DNA from: Prionace glauca
Taxonomy: Eukaryota > Chordata > Chondrichthyes > Carcharhiniformes > Carcharhinidae
Length of the DNA: 64,000 bases
Assembly: GCA_037974335.1 (NCBI GenBank)
Contig: CM075760.1
Coordinates: forward strand, 8,057,432 to 8,121,431
Reading direction: 5' to 3'
Shown: piece after piece, positions 44,270 to 55,186 of the stretch
How the letters are laid out: each line of letters starts with the position of its first letter
Position numbering within the stretch: the first letter of the stretch is position 1
Translations under genes and position numbers: made by a program
Notes under the pieces: generated by a model
Told to the model about the DNA's origin: nothing
The model's input: the letters and a program-made list of their open reading frames with translations, nothing else
Database searches by the model: none

Positions 44270-44890
44270 AATGCTATGGTGTTTCACATGCTTTTCTAAA
44301 TGCTTCTTATATAATGTGAGGATTCCTGCCTCTTTCAAGACAGTGAGTTCCAGATTCCCACCACCCTCTGAGTGAAAGTTGTTTCTTTCATTCCACTCTA
44401 AATCTCCTGCCCCTTCATTTAAATCTATCCTCCTGGTTATTGACCCTTCTACGAAGGGAAAAGTTCCTTCCAATTCACCTGATCTATGTTCCTGATAATC
44501 TTGTACACCTCAGTCAGGACACCTCTCAGCCTTCTCTGCTCCAGGGAAAGCAACCCCCGCCTAACCAGCCTTTCCTCATAGTTGAAATGGTCCAGCCCAG
44601 GCAACATCCTGGTGAATCTCGTCTGCACTCTCTCTGGTGCAATCACATCCTTCCTATAGTGTTCAAAACAGAACAGCGCACAGGATCTGAGTTGTGGCCT
44701 AACAAGTGTTTTATACAGAGCTATCATAACCACCTTATCTCCCTATCCTACTGGCTTCAGTGATAATTGGGAATGCTCCGCAATATCCCTCTGGTCTCTG
44801 TATTCCCTAGCCTTGTCCTCCTTCCAAAATTCATCACTTCAAACTTTTCAGGGTTAAATTCCATTTGCCACTGGTCCACTGATTCAGGGA
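44270..44890 (-). mobile_element. CR1-type LINE fragment
   Basis: On the - strand encodes LYKTLVRPQLRSCALFCFEH, YRKDVIAPERVQTRFTRMLP, RRGLLSLEQRRLRGVLTEVY and upstream the LEFNPEKFEV-like part. Moderately diverged; broken. Confidence 0.8.
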
Positions 44891-45195
44891 CTATTTCTTC
44901 GGGTGGATGTAGCTGTCACTCGGGGGCATAGCTATAAGGTTCATATAGGAGGGATGTCCGAGGTATGTTCTTTACTCAGAAAGTGGTTGGGGTGTGGAAT
45001 GGACTCACTGCTGTGATGGTGGTTTCGAACACTTTAGGAACTTTCAAGCGATTATTGAATAGGCACATGGAGCACATCAGAATGATAGGGAGTGGGATAG
45101 CTTGAACTTGATCTTGATCTTGGTTTCGGACAAAGCTCAGCACAACATCGTGTGACGAATGACCTGCAGTGTGTTGGACTGTTCTATGTTCGATG
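44891..45195 (+). mobile_element. CR1-type LINE 3' end
   Basis: CACTCGGGGGCATAGCTATA, GTTCTTTACTCAGAAAGTGG, GTGGAATGGACTCACTGC, then the tail CAGTGTGTTGGACTGTTCTA. It abuts the opposite-oriented fragment at 44890, so two insertions or an inversion. Confidence 0.75.
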
Positions 45196-45265
45196 TTTTT
45201 TGGGAGTCAGGAGGGGAGTTACTCCTGCAGGATTCCCAGCCTCTGCCCTGCTCTTTTAGCCGCTG
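45196..45265 (-). repeat. Dispersed repeat fragment (family of 29420)
   Basis: GGGAGTTACTCCTGCAGGAT and TCCCAGCCTCTGCCCTGCTC match words of the repeat at 29420-29610. Confidence 0.5.
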
Positions 45266-45269
45266 AACA

Positions 45270-45695
45270 AACTGATAACAAGTGTGCTGAGTCAGAATAG
45301 GTTTATCTTCTTTCCTGTTCAGTTTGTCATGAATTTCCAGCACTTTTATCTTTTCTTGAATATATTTTGAGGCCCAAGTAAGAGCCAGTGTCATATGATT
45401 GTAAGGTACTATATTCAGGTAATATTCAATAGTGGATTCACTGGCGGGAGGGGTGCGGTTTCCAGTCATGCTGTTGACGCTGGATTGATAACGCAGAGAA
45501 GCAAATGACGCTTTGGGGACCAGGGTTCGAATTCCAACACAGCAGGTTAACTCAATTCAAGGCAAAGCAGAATGACTGTGAGTGAGAATAGAAAATTTCA
45601 AGAATGTAACATTTCCTCACTAAATCGAACATGTTTCTGCCAATTTTGAAGCTTCGGACGAATCTGTAAATATTGCTGCAGGCGTTTACTTTTCT
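45270..45695. other. Region without recognised genes
   Basis: No feature seen apart from the 5' flank of tRNA-Arg. Confidence 0.4.
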
Positions 45696-45697
45696 GT

Positions 45698-45770
45698 GGG
45701 CCAGTGGCGCAATGGATAACGCGTCTGACTACGGATCAGAAGATTCCAGGTTCGACTCCTGGCTGGCTCG
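45698..45770 (+). tRNA. tRNA-Arg(ACG)
   Basis: 73 bases beginning GGGCCAGTGGCGCAATGG and ending CCTGGCTGGCTCG. Acceptor, D, anticodon (loop CTACGGA, anticodon ACG) and T stems all pair, and A and B boxes (TGGCGCAATGG, GGTTCGACTCC) are canonical. It looks functional. A TTTT run follows at once (45771-45774) as terminator. Confidence 0.95.
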
Positions 45771-45774
45771 TTTT

Positions 45775-46284
45775 ATCATTTTAACATTAGTTCCAAAACT
45801 CCATATTTGTTTTGATGAAAAATATATTTTCACGAATTCCAGACCAATTCAGGGAAATGTTGACCAAATGCAGTCACTTTCTATGAAGATATTTATCTTA
45901 GCTACTTAAATTGCAAAAACGATATTGACTAAAAAAAAGAAAAATTAAGTTGTTTTGAAAAAAAAAGTTTCTTTTTTAGATGACAAATTCTCATTAAAGT
46001 GTTTTGGAAAAATATGCCAGCAAGTTTAAGCTACCTTTTAAAAAGTTGCAAATTTCTCGAAAAAAATCGTGGAAACATTCCATTTTTCAGAATGGTGAAA
46101 ATAGTTTCTAAAAAAAAGTTGATGAAATCTGTTGAGGCATTTCTTTTAATATGTTTAGTTTTAAGAAGCAAAATGCACAGAATTTTTTTAAAGTTGACAA
46201 ATTTCAGGTAAAACAGATGGAGGAATTTCTTTGGAGTAAGTTTTATCTTGAAAAGTTCAAATTAGCCAGAAGTTTCTGGTTTGT
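45775..46284. other. A/T-rich region without recognised genes
   Basis: Rich in AAAAAA and TTTTTT runs; the words AAAATTTC, GTTTTGGAAAAAT and AAAAAGTTG recur loosely. No gene seen. Confidence 0.4.
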
Positions 46285-46372
46285 GATGTTGGGATTATTA
46301 TCCATTGGAGCGCAGGAGATTGAGGAGTGATTTAATCGAGGTGAACTTGATTAGGGTAAGTTTGGGGGGGGG
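46285..46372 (+). mobile_element. Small CR1-like LINE fragment
   Basis: GGATTATTATCCATTGGAGC and GAGATTGAGGAGTGATTTAA match the LFSLERRRLRGDLIEV-coding stretch. Confidence 0.5.
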
Positions 46373-46423
46373 CGGCAATTTATAAGATTTGGGGCAATAC
46401 GGGGGCATCACACATGCACACAC

Positions 46424-46474
46424 ACCAACACACTCTCTCTCTGTCTCTCTCTATCTCTCACACACACACACAGA
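46424..46474 (+). repeat. (CT)n(CA)n microsatellite
   Basis: CACACTCTCTCTCTGTCTCTC then CTATCTCTCACACACACACA. Confidence 0.9.
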
Positions 46475-46735
46475 CACTTGCTCAATAATTGCCAGGCTCC
46501 AGTCAAATTGTTATTGTGTGACACCAAACGCTTCTTTTCTTTCCCAACAGAGGAGTTAAAGAGCAGCAAAAACACGAGAACCACTGACATTGTAGGCATC
46601 TGGCACCAGAGGATTATCATACTGTGCATTGTCAGACCAATTGAACTGGCTGACAAATTGTCCTCTCGATCGGTGCATTGTAATACATTTGAGTAAAACA
46701 CTCTTCAACAAATCAACCTTCTGTGTATGAAAACA

Positions 46736-46807
46736 AGGTTCCGCCGAGATTTGAGCTCGGATCGCTGGATTCAAAGTTCAGAGTGCTCACCATTACACCA
46801 CGGAACC
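46736..46807 (-). tRNA. tRNA-Gln(TTG)
   Basis: On the - strand GGTTCCGTGGTGTAATGG...AGCACTCTG, anticodon loop CTTTGAA (TTG), and CCGAGCTCAAATCTCGGCGG AACCT. The acceptor stem pairs fully; the anticodon stem has one A-C mismatch. Probably functional or recently so. Confidence 0.88.
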
Positions 46808-46984
46808 CCCGACACTCACAAGCAGCCTGAAAATCCTCGTTCAATATTCCTGCCACTTTGAATAGCAGAGAGAAATGTAAGTCCCGTTGAACAATCCCGT
46901 CAATGGCCAACACCAATTCATACTTACATTGCCCTTACTGGTTCCTCCTGTAAAAATGCTGGAAAATCTCAACATCTTTAATGA

Positions 46985-48750
46985 GTACTGTTACAGACAG
47001 TAGAGGGAAGTTGTGTGTGGAACCGGAGGAGATTGGAGAGGCGTTGAACCAATATTTCTCTTCGGTGTTCACGCAAGGGGACAGGAATGTAGCTGAGGAG
47101 GACACTGGGGTGCAGGGGTGTGAAATAGATAGTATTGCAGTTGATACGGGGGATGTGCTGGATATTTTAGAGGGTTTGAAAATAGATAAGTCCCCTGGTC
47201 CAGATGGGATTTACCCTAGGATTCTTTGGGAGGCAAGAGGGGTGATTGCGGAGCCTCTGGCTCTGATCTTCAGGTCGTCGTTAGTCTCTGGTATAGTACC
47301 AGAAGATTGGAGGACAGCAAATGTTGTCCCATTGTTTAAGAAGGGGAGAAGGGACTTCCCTGGGAATTATAGACCGGTGAGTCTTACTTCTGTGGTGGGT
47401 AAGGTTTTGGAAAGGATTATTAGAGACAGGATTTATAGTTATTTGGAAAGTAATGAGTTGATTAGAGATAGTCAGCATGGTTTTGTAGCGGGTAGGTCAT
47501 GCCTTACTAACCTTATCGAGTTCTTTGAGAAAGTGACCAAAGAGGTGGATAGGGGTAAGGCAGTTGATGTGGTGTATATGGATTTTAGCAAGGCGTTTGA
47601 TAAGGTTCACCATGGTAGGCTTCTGCAGAAAATGCAGATGTATGGGATTGGGGGTGATCTAGGTAATTGGATCAGGAATTGGCTAGCAGATAGGAGACAG
47701 AGAGTGGTGGTTGATGGGAAATATTCGTCATGGAGTTCGGTTACAAGTGGTGTGCCTCAGGGATCTGTTTTGGGGCCACTGCTGTTTGTAATTTTTATTA
47801 ATGATCTGGATGAGGGTATAGTTGGGTGGATTAGTAAGTTTGCTGATGACACCAAAGTCGGAGGTGTGGTAGATTGTGAGGAAGGGTGTCATAGTTTGCA
47901 GGATGACTTAGAAAGGTTGCAGAGCTGGGCTGAGAGGTGGCGAATGGAGTTTAATGTGGAGAAGTGTGAGGTAATTCATTTCGGTAGGAATAACAGATGT
48001 GTTGAGTATAGGGCTAACGGGAGGACTTTGAATAGTGTGGAGGAGCAGAGGGATCTAGGTGTATGTGTACATAGATCCCTGAAAGTTTGGAATCAAGTAG
48101 ATAAAGTTGTTAAGAAGGCATATGGAGTTTTGGCGTTTATTGGTAGGGGGATTGAATTTAGGAGTCGTAGCGTCATGATGCAACTGTACACGTCTCTGGT
48201 GCGGCCGCACTTGGAGTTTTGTGTGCAGTTCTGGTCCCCACATTACAAGAAGGATGTAGAGGCTTTGGAGAGGGTGCAGAGGAAGTTTACCAGGATGTTG
48301 CCTGGTATGGAGGGGAGATCCTATGAGGAGAGATTGAGAGATTTGGGGTTGTTTTCGCTGGAAAGAAGGCGGCTAAGAGGGGATCTCATTGAAACATATA
48401 AGATGATTAGAGGTTTAGACAAGGTAGATAGTGATAGCCTTTTTCCTAGGATGGAGAAAGCTAACACGAGGGGGCACGATTTTAAATTAAGGGGGGGTAG
48501 TTATAGGACAGATGTCAGGGGTAGGTTCTTTACCCAGAGGGTGGTGAGGGACTGGAATGCCCTGCCAGCTGCAGTTGTAAATGCACCTAGTTTGGGGGCG
48601 TTTAAAAGATCTGTGGATAGGTTTATGGATGAAAAGGGATTGGTTTAGGCTAGTGGGTCATTGTTTTGTAACTGGTCGGCGCAACATCGTGGGCCGAAGG
48701 GCCTGTTCTGCGCTGTAATGTTCTATGTTCTATGTTCTATGTTCTGTGAA
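46985..48750 (+). mobile_element. CR1-type LINE, subfamily B, intact RT ORF
   Basis: Open frame to the stop at 48646-48648, beginning VTDSRGKLCVEPEEIGEALN just inside the RT part and running to FKRSVDRFMDEKGLV, then the GGGCCGAAGGGCCTGTTC block and (TTCTATG)n tail. By eye it differs from 30185-31925 at only a handful of positions, so both are very young. RT motifs MDFSKAFDKVHH and FADDTKVGG are intact. 5'-truncated, without linker or endonuclease. Confidence 0.93.
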
Positions 48751-48771
48751 ACAATAAATAGTATTAAAATA

Positions 48772-49000
48772 ACTGAAACATTATTTCCCCTGATCCGGGA
48801 ATCTGAAACACGGGGACACAATCTCAGGATAAGGTGCTGATGATTTGGGACAGCAATGAGGAGAAATTGCTTCACTCAAAGGCTCGCGAATCTTCGGAAC
48901 TCTCTGCTCCAGAGGGTCCTGATGTTCCATCATTGAACACATTTCAGTTTGGGTTAGACAGATTTATGATCTATCCAGGAATGAATGGAAACAGGGATAT
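48772..49000 (+). mobile_element. Old LINE 3' fragment
   Basis: GAATCTGAAACACGGGGACA, CAATCTCAGGATAAGG, GAGAAATTGCTTCACTCAAA and GGTTAGACAGATTTATGAT follow the CR1-like C-terminal order (TRGHNLRI...FFTQR...). Many changes. Confidence 0.65.
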
Positions 49001-49256
49001 GGAATTGGAACAAATACTCAGCCACAAGTTCATGATTCGATTGTATTCCTTTAAGTTTAATAGTATAATGGAAGCATGTATATAATGTTATACGTAATAT
49101 GTTTGAAGTCGGTTGTCATTAAATACTTTTGGTAACACCAGATAATTGTCCAGCCGGTAACAATTGAGAGTTTTTTTTTCATTCGCACCCACGGACTCTT
49201 TGCAAATAGGTAAGTGTTTGCCTGTGAATGCTGATAGTGAGAAAATAGTAAAATCC

Positions 49257-49330
49257 CGTCCCTGGATGGTCTCGAACCACCAAACTTACGGTTAACAGCC
49301 GAACGCGCTGACCCATTGCGCCACAGAGAC
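49257..49330 (-). tRNA. tRNA-Asn(GTT)
   Basis: On the - strand GTCTCTGTGGCGCAATGGG...CAGCGCGTTCGGCTGTTAA, anticodon GTT, and TGGTGGTTCGAGACCATCC then AGGGACG. All stems pair except minor changes in the variable region. Likely functional. Confidence 0.92.
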
Positions 49331-49339
49331 TGAGACAAC

Positions 49340-50268
49340 AGCAACTCAATATATTCTAAACTAGTGTGTCACTGACCACAATTCTATTTCTGCAAAACCT
49401 ATTCCAGAACTGCAGCATGACCGCACTGTTTACAATTCTATACAAGTCTCTTTATTTCCGTTGATCCCGCAGCACTGCTATAGTGTGTTGGTTATTCCCT
49501 TTCTCCCATGGACGGGCAGGTAAAATTAATCCATGTCTCTTACCACAGGGAGGAATTCAACGAGAGGGAAGGGAACCGACCACCAGGAGCCCAGCGATCC
49601 AATACTTTCCACTCAATCATCAATAACACATTCACAACTGCACCTCCTTCCGAATATTGTGATCCATTTCCCTGAGGATTTGTTCCAAGGTTCGATATTT
49701 TCCTTGTTTTCTTCTAATTTTGATATAAGATTCGCTTCAATATACAACACAAATGGAATTACAAACCTGAGGGAGAACAGTGGGAAAGAAGTCACAGGAT
49801 AACACAAATCCCATGATGCTCATTTCCAGATTCCCAACACTCAGCTTTTCAATCAATGCAGGAATTTATCACTGAAAAGGTTTGGACAGTTGGTGTGAAT
49901 TGTGTTTGTGAGTCACTCGGGTGTTGTGTAAATGCTACTCGAAGGTTCAATGAGCCGGATATAATCTGTCTGCGTTTTGCTGAGCTTGTGGTGGGTGTAT
50001 GGGGAGGTTTGAACGGGGTTGGATCTTGTGTCCCAGGGATGGGCAGTAACCCGCTGACTGAAGCTGCAGTCGCCGCTTTCTGCTGGCGATTGGAGACTGA
50101 GGGATATAATCCTGCTGCTTCTCCCTGTCTCACTCACTGTGGAGCCGGGGAAAAGAGAATCATTGATGGGTTTGTTCCCCGGTCGGAAATGTGGCCTCGA
50201 ATAACGGTTACGAGCGAAGGTAACAGTGCTGTAGCCTTTAACAATTTGACAAAAATGAGCAAAGCAGA
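49340..50268. other. Region without recognised genes
   Basis: The ORFs at 49533-49802 and 49856-50293 show no family features. Nothing else seen. Confidence 0.4.
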
Positions 50269-50270
50269 GT

Positions 50271-50365
50271 GCTCCAGTGGCGCAATCGGTTAGCGCGCGG
50301 TACTTATACAGCAGTGCAGTCAGCGGGCTATGCCGAGGTTGTGAGTTCGAGCCTCACCTGGAGCA
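50271..50365 (+). tRNA. tRNA-Ile(TAT) with intron
   Basis: Starts GCTCCAGTGGCGCAATCGG and ends GAGCCTCACCTGGAGCA. The acceptor stem is perfect, anticodon TAT is at 50305-50307, and a 21-base intron (about 50309-50329) lies after position 37, as is standard for vertebrate tRNA-Ile(TAT). A and B boxes are canonical. It looks functional. Confidence 0.95.
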
Positions 50366-50394
50366 CCAGTTTTAGGTGAGACGATCGTGGAATC

Positions 50395-51710
50395 CCTCGA
50401 CCAGCTCATAATCTGGGACCACCAGGACGCTGGTGGAATTTGAATACAACAAACAAGATTGGAATAGAAATCTACACCAGTTCGCTCACCGCCGCAACAC
50501 GTCCACAGCAGACACCATCTCCCTGGCCCTGCACTCAACGCTGGTACACCTCGATAACAAATACACCGATGTCAGGCTACTATTTATTGAATGCAGCTCA
50601 GCCTTGTTCCGATGGAACTCATCTCCAAACTCCGTGGCCTGGGCTCAGCTCCTCCCTCTACAACTGGATCCTGAACGTCCTAACCCATAGCACAAATCAG
50701 TAAGGACAGACAACAGCACCTCCTCCACCACCATCCTCAACACCGGTGTCCCACAAGGTTGTGTACTCACCCACCACCGCCCCCCCCCCCCCCCATACAA
50801 TCCTGATATACCTATGACTATGTGGTCAAATTTCCCTCCAATTCGATTTTCAGTTTTACTGACGACACAACCGTATTGAGTCTTATCTCAAACAATGACG
50901 AGACAGAATACAGGAATGAGATAGAGAATCTGGTGGAATTGGTGCGGCGACAATAATCTCTCCCTCAATGTCAACAAAACGAATTAAATTGCCATCGACT
51001 TTAGGAAGCTTGAGGAGAAATTGCCCCTGTCTACATCAACCTGGACGAAGTAGGAAGGGTCTAAAGCTTCAAGTTTTTAGGTGACCAGATCACCAACAAC
51101 CTGTCCTGGTCCCCCCCCCGATGCTGACACCATAGTTAAGGAAGCCCACTAACGCCCACAAACGCCTCTACTTTCTCAGAAGTCGAAGGATGTTTGGCAT
51201 GTCAGCTACAACTCTCACCAATCTTCACAAAGCACCATGGAAAGCATCCTCTCTGGTTGTATCACAGCTTGGTTTGGCTCCTGCTCTGCCAAGGAACGTA
51301 AGAAAGTACAAAAAGTCGTGAATGTAGCACAGTCCATCATGCAAACCAGCCTCGCATTCTTTGGCTCTGTCTACATTGCTTCGGGAAAGCAGCCAGAATA
51401 ATTGAGGATCCCACGCACCCCGGATATTCTCTCTTCCACTTTGTACCGTCAGGAAAATTACAAATGTTTGAGTTCATGTACCCACCGATTCAAGAACAGC
51501 TTCTTCCCTGCTGCCATCAGGCTTTTAAATGGAACTACCTCGCACAAAGTTGATCTTTCTCGATACCTCAGCTATGAAAGTTCCACCACATTCTGCTCTC
51601 GCTCCTGTCACTCTCCATGTACTTACGCTTTCTCTGTATAGCGCGCAACAACAATACTTTTCAGTTTATGTTAATACATTTGACAATAAGAAAGCAAATC
51701 AAATCAAATC
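50395..51710 (+). mobile_element. L2/Rex1-like LINE, longer decayed copy
   Basis: Frames carry ADTISLALHSTLVHLDNKYT, LLFIECSSA (RT catalytic region), a GVPQGCVLT block, FTDDTTVLSLISNN (YADD-like region), DNNLSLNVNKT and the C-terminal GSCSAKERKKVQKVVNVAQ and RFKNSFFPAAIRLLNG. Ends TACTTTTCAGTTTATGTTAA then (ATCAA)n. Several stops and frame changes. Same family as 32948-33840. Confidence 0.8.
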
Positions 51711-52258
51711 TCTCCGAGGTGCTGCTTCACTGGATGAGAAACTAAACCACCATCTCGATGGCGCTCTCTGATTCAAAGTTAAAATATCCCACAGTCACAT
51801 TTTCAAGAATGAAAAATGATAATTCTCCCCCATGTTTCTGGGCCAATATGTATAACTCACTTATCACAATTTAAACACGTGTGCGTTTTATATCTTTATC
51901 TCAAAGCAGTCTAGCTCTGCATAAAATTGGTGTTGGGCAGGAGATTTATTGGAATGGTATTTTTGATCATGAACCTCTCCAACTAATGGTCAGTTCACAC
52001 AGGGTGAAACCGATAGCAATTCCCCCTCACTCTGGGCCACTGGTGGAGGAGATGCCACAAATATCCCCAAAATAAACCATTTAAAACATATTTTTACCGA
52101 GTGTGGGCTTCGATGTCGAATCAAGCATTTATTGCACTTTGCTAGTTTCCTTTGCCATAGCGGTGGTAGTGTTGGAAATGCACTATTCCAGTCAGGGTGA
52201 TAGTCAGAAAATCTAACTGTGAGTTGAAACGGGAATGTCACTGTCTCGTGACGAAAAT
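51711..52258. other. Region without recognised genes
   Basis: No feature seen. Confidence 0.4.
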
Positions 52259-52261
52259 AAT

Positions 52262-52510
52262 GCAATATCACCATCTGCTGGCGGCGTTCACTTACTGCAG
52301 CCTTTGTGGGTCACAGAGAGGTTCAGTCACTCGATCGCTGGACCTGGGACCCGGTTGCTGAAGTGTGAATATTGAATATCATTGGCAGGCATAAAAGTTT
52401 GCAGCAGGAGGTCGGGTGGCGCATTTGCTCTTTTGTCACCATCCACTCTATGCAAACATTGTTCGCCATTGCCCATGGGAGATGTTGTCTGGAGATCGCA
52501 TTTAGGGATT
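52262..52510. repeat. Duplicated element with CTCF-like core, copy 2
   Basis: Homologue of 17585-17835. Core CACCATCTGCTGGCG at 52269-52283, followed by TCAGTCACTCGATCGCTGGA, GGTTGCTGAAGTGTGAATAT, GCAGCAGGAGGTCGGG and GCCCATGGGAGATGTTGTCT. Same orientation as copy 1. Confidence 0.6.
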
Positions 52511-52514
52511 AATG

Positions 52515-53500
52515 TACAAAACTGATGTAGTTATCAGATGTTAATTCCATCCAAAAGTATAGTAGATAAACGTTGCTGCACTTTGATGCACTAAGGTCTT
52601 TGGAGCTTAACTTGTTAATGATACCGGGACGATATAATATTAATGGGCAAAAGAACTGACAGATTAATATTTTTCAATTATTTTTATTGAAGTTGGCATC
52701 AGTTTGTGTTGGTCCGTGCAAAATAAATGGTTTGGAAAAAGCATTTTGTCAGCGCGACCGAAAAAGTGACAGGATTCTCACATCGATGTATAATTATGTC
52801 ATCAGATAATTATTATTATTTTTCCGAGTAACAGACACTTCAGGTTAGATAACTATAAAGAAGGAAGACATGCTTTCCTTGTTCTGCATCCTGATAGCTC
52901 ATTCTGTTTATCCAATGTGCACGGCATTAAGAATGAATAAAACGAATTCAAATCAACACGAAACTTTGCAGATTGCAACTGTTATTGTGCCGCATGCAGA
53001 GGGAATTGATTTTGCCCTGATTCCCACTAAATTAAGCATTTTGCCTAACCGTTGTAATTTTAAACTTACCTGTAAAATACAGAAATATGTTCGCTACTAT
53101 TAACAGAATTCTTCTTGTGAGGATTTTTTTCATAAGATTCCGAGACAAGTTAGATTTTCTAAACTCCGCATTTTCAAGGCACTTCGAAAAGAGAGTCAGA
53201 ACGAACAACTGACAGAGACAGAAACAAGAAAGGGGAGGCAGAAACCCTGAAAATGTCAGAAAGAGAAAGAGAAGCAATCAGACTAGATAATTCTCTCTGA
53301 ATCCCACTTATTGGTGCCCCACTTCGATCAGCACTCACAAAACAGCCAGATGTACTCCTGAAAAACAACCTCAGTTTCTGAGTAAGTGAAGCCACATTCT
53401 GATCTGGGTTACACTTTATATCAGATTAGAAGAATCAAAACATCGAGAATAACCTGTATTTTTCTGTCGAACTCTAAAGAGATTACTGTGTGTCCCCCTT
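52515..53500. other. Region without recognised genes
   Basis: AT-rich DNA; ORFs at 52870-53103 and on the - strand at 53032-53395 show no family features. Confidence 0.4.
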
Positions 53501-53509
53501 GTTCCTTAC

Positions 53510-53680
53510 TGCTAATAAAGGACTTGCTGTCTGGCGAGACACCCGACGAAGGGGAAAAGCTCCGAAAACCAGTGACGTTTGCTACCAAATAAATCTGTTG
53601 GACTTTAACCTGGTGTTGTTAGACTTCTTATTGTGTTTACCCCAGTCCAACGCCGGCACCTCCACATCGAGTCTCTGTTC
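53510..53680 (+). repeat. Dispersed elasmobranch repeat
   Basis: GCTACCAAATAAATCTGTTG, GACTTTAACCTGGTGTTGTT and CCAGTCCAACGCCGGCACCT form a 3' end I recognise from many shark transcripts and introns. The class (SINE or LINE tail) is uncertain. Confidence 0.7.
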
Positions 53681-53748
53681 AGTCAATGTGTTATCCAGGA
53701 ATTGTGTTTAATTTCTGGCTTTTGGAATACTCTGCATTTGTGTTACAG

Positions 53749-54053
53749 GAACCAATATTCCCATTATGAAGCAACATTCATTATCCCAGGCTCCTCCTGA
53801 ATTAACAATTCAGGAAAGACAGAGCACAATACCGGATTATTGTTAGTCAATAACCAACCGTGAACCAACTCTGTTCTGGTCCATCCAGTATACCGGAAAA
53901 GATCCGAAATACTCAATGAAGATGCAGAGCGGGAGATTCGTCTGAAGATTTGCCAGACTTTCTGTTATTTGCACAAAGGAAACAAAACTGCTCTTTTAAA
54001 TCAGCCGGGGCTCTTCACTCCGACAGCGCTGTGTATTTCTGTGCCATTGAGTC
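53749..54053 (+). pseudogene. TCR alpha/delta V pseudogene
   Basis: After acceptor GTGTTACAG the exon reads in pieces: SQAPPELTIQERQSTI, a broken first-Cys region, LFWSIQYTGKDPKYS (core Trp kept, next Tyr is Ser), a broken FR3, and SDSAVYFCAI in another frame. It is a relative of the - strand gene at 40215 (PPELTVQDRQSTT, FWYIQSPGEAPK). Several stops and frame changes; no leader seen, with the repeat at 53510 occupying that place. Confidence 0.8.
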
Positions 54054-54093
54054 CACACTGCTGTAGAGATCGAGCGGTTCCCGGACAAAACCT
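54054..54093 (+). promoter_or_regulatory. V recombination signal (24 spacer)
   Basis: CACACTG, 24-base spacer, ACAAAACCT; the 24-base spacer is shared with the signal at 40175-40214. Confidence 0.75.
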
Positions 54094-54105
54094 CACAGTA
54101 AGGTA

Positions 54106-54119
54106 CCACCAGAGGGTGC
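54106..54119 (+). promoter_or_regulatory. CTCF-like core beside the V signal
   Basis: CCACCAGAGGGTGC, 12 bases after the nonamer. The following CGCACCGATAAACAG aligns with the flank of the core at 40136. Confidence 0.5.
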
Positions 54120-54895
54120 TCTCGCACCGATAAACAGAAAGAATAATTCACTCTCCACTGAGAGAGTCGCAAGTGCCTTCCTAAAATATCAGAACAAAAC
54201 ACAACCTCAACAAGAGATGAGGAACATTTGAGGAATTGTATTGGTTAATTACAAGTCGCAGTTGGACTATCGCTGATCTTCTTAAATGTATTTGATCTAT
54301 TTAGTTTAATAATAGTCATTTGACCCAGTCCCCGTGTCTGTCTAATATTCAGCAACTCAATCCCCATCAAGTTTAGAAGCCTTTTTCCGGGGAGCTGTGG
54401 CCTGGGTTTATTTGATCCGAGGAGAGTTTTGCAGCTTCAGAGGAAGTGTATACTCAATGAAGAGATTTCACAAGGAAGTGACTGAGATCTTTAAAATAAA
54501 CATTCAGAATAGAACCCCCCAATGAACAGTGAACTACAGAATGTTTCCGTAATGCTGGAGTGTTTTTGTTACTATGAGCAAGCCAGAATTTGCTGCTGCT
54601 ATTTTACAGAGCAGGGTTTCCTTCCCGGAATCCCATCTGGAAAAGTGCAGCAGTTCCACTGTAGAGATGGTGAAAGCAGCCTGGCTCGAGGTGTTTGCTT
54701 TTAATATCAGCCAACTCACCACTGACTGATCTCACAGACTCAAAGAGGCACGATGACTGAAGTGGCCGGATACTGGAAACACTTGGGTGAAGGCTGATCC
54801 CAGGTTAATGAGGATTCTTGCCTGGCTGACTGTTACATTGTGGCTGCATCTGCCCACGATTCTGTGCAGCAGACACGGTTTCAACCGATAGTTCA
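54120..54895. other. Region without recognised genes
   Basis: No feature seen; short overlapping ORFs near 54522-54722. Confidence 0.4.
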
Positions 54896-55186
54896 AGGCA
54901 GTTTTTGTCCATCAGTCAGACTGCTTTCCATTACGATGAGGCTCAAAGCGCAGTGATACACGGCGGCGTCAGTCAGCTGCAGACCAGAGATAGTCAAACT
55001 GGTGAATTTACTCGATGTCTGAAGCTCTCCAGAAAAACGGCTTTGAGCAAAATCTGTTATATCTTCAACAAATATCGATTTTTTTCCTCAATATAAATAG
55101 ACGCTGTGCGTCTGAGTGTTGCCGGTACCAGGATAAAACGTGGTTGATCATTGTAATATCATAGGTACAGGTTAAACTCAATGTTT

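Noticed and set aside
46713-46916. 67-residue ORF on the - strand
   Set aside because: Its middle is the tRNA-Gln gene translated (RGFRGVMVSTLNFESSDPSS).
49856-50293. 145-residue ORF overlapping the 5' part of tRNA-Ile
   Set aside because: It runs into a tRNA gene, has an overlapping antisense ORF of equal length, and shows no domain.
50395-50703. Two overlapping ORFs after tRNA-Ile as a host gene
   Set aside because: They are pieces of an L2/Rex1-like LINE; the downstream order of RT and C-terminal motifs confirms it.
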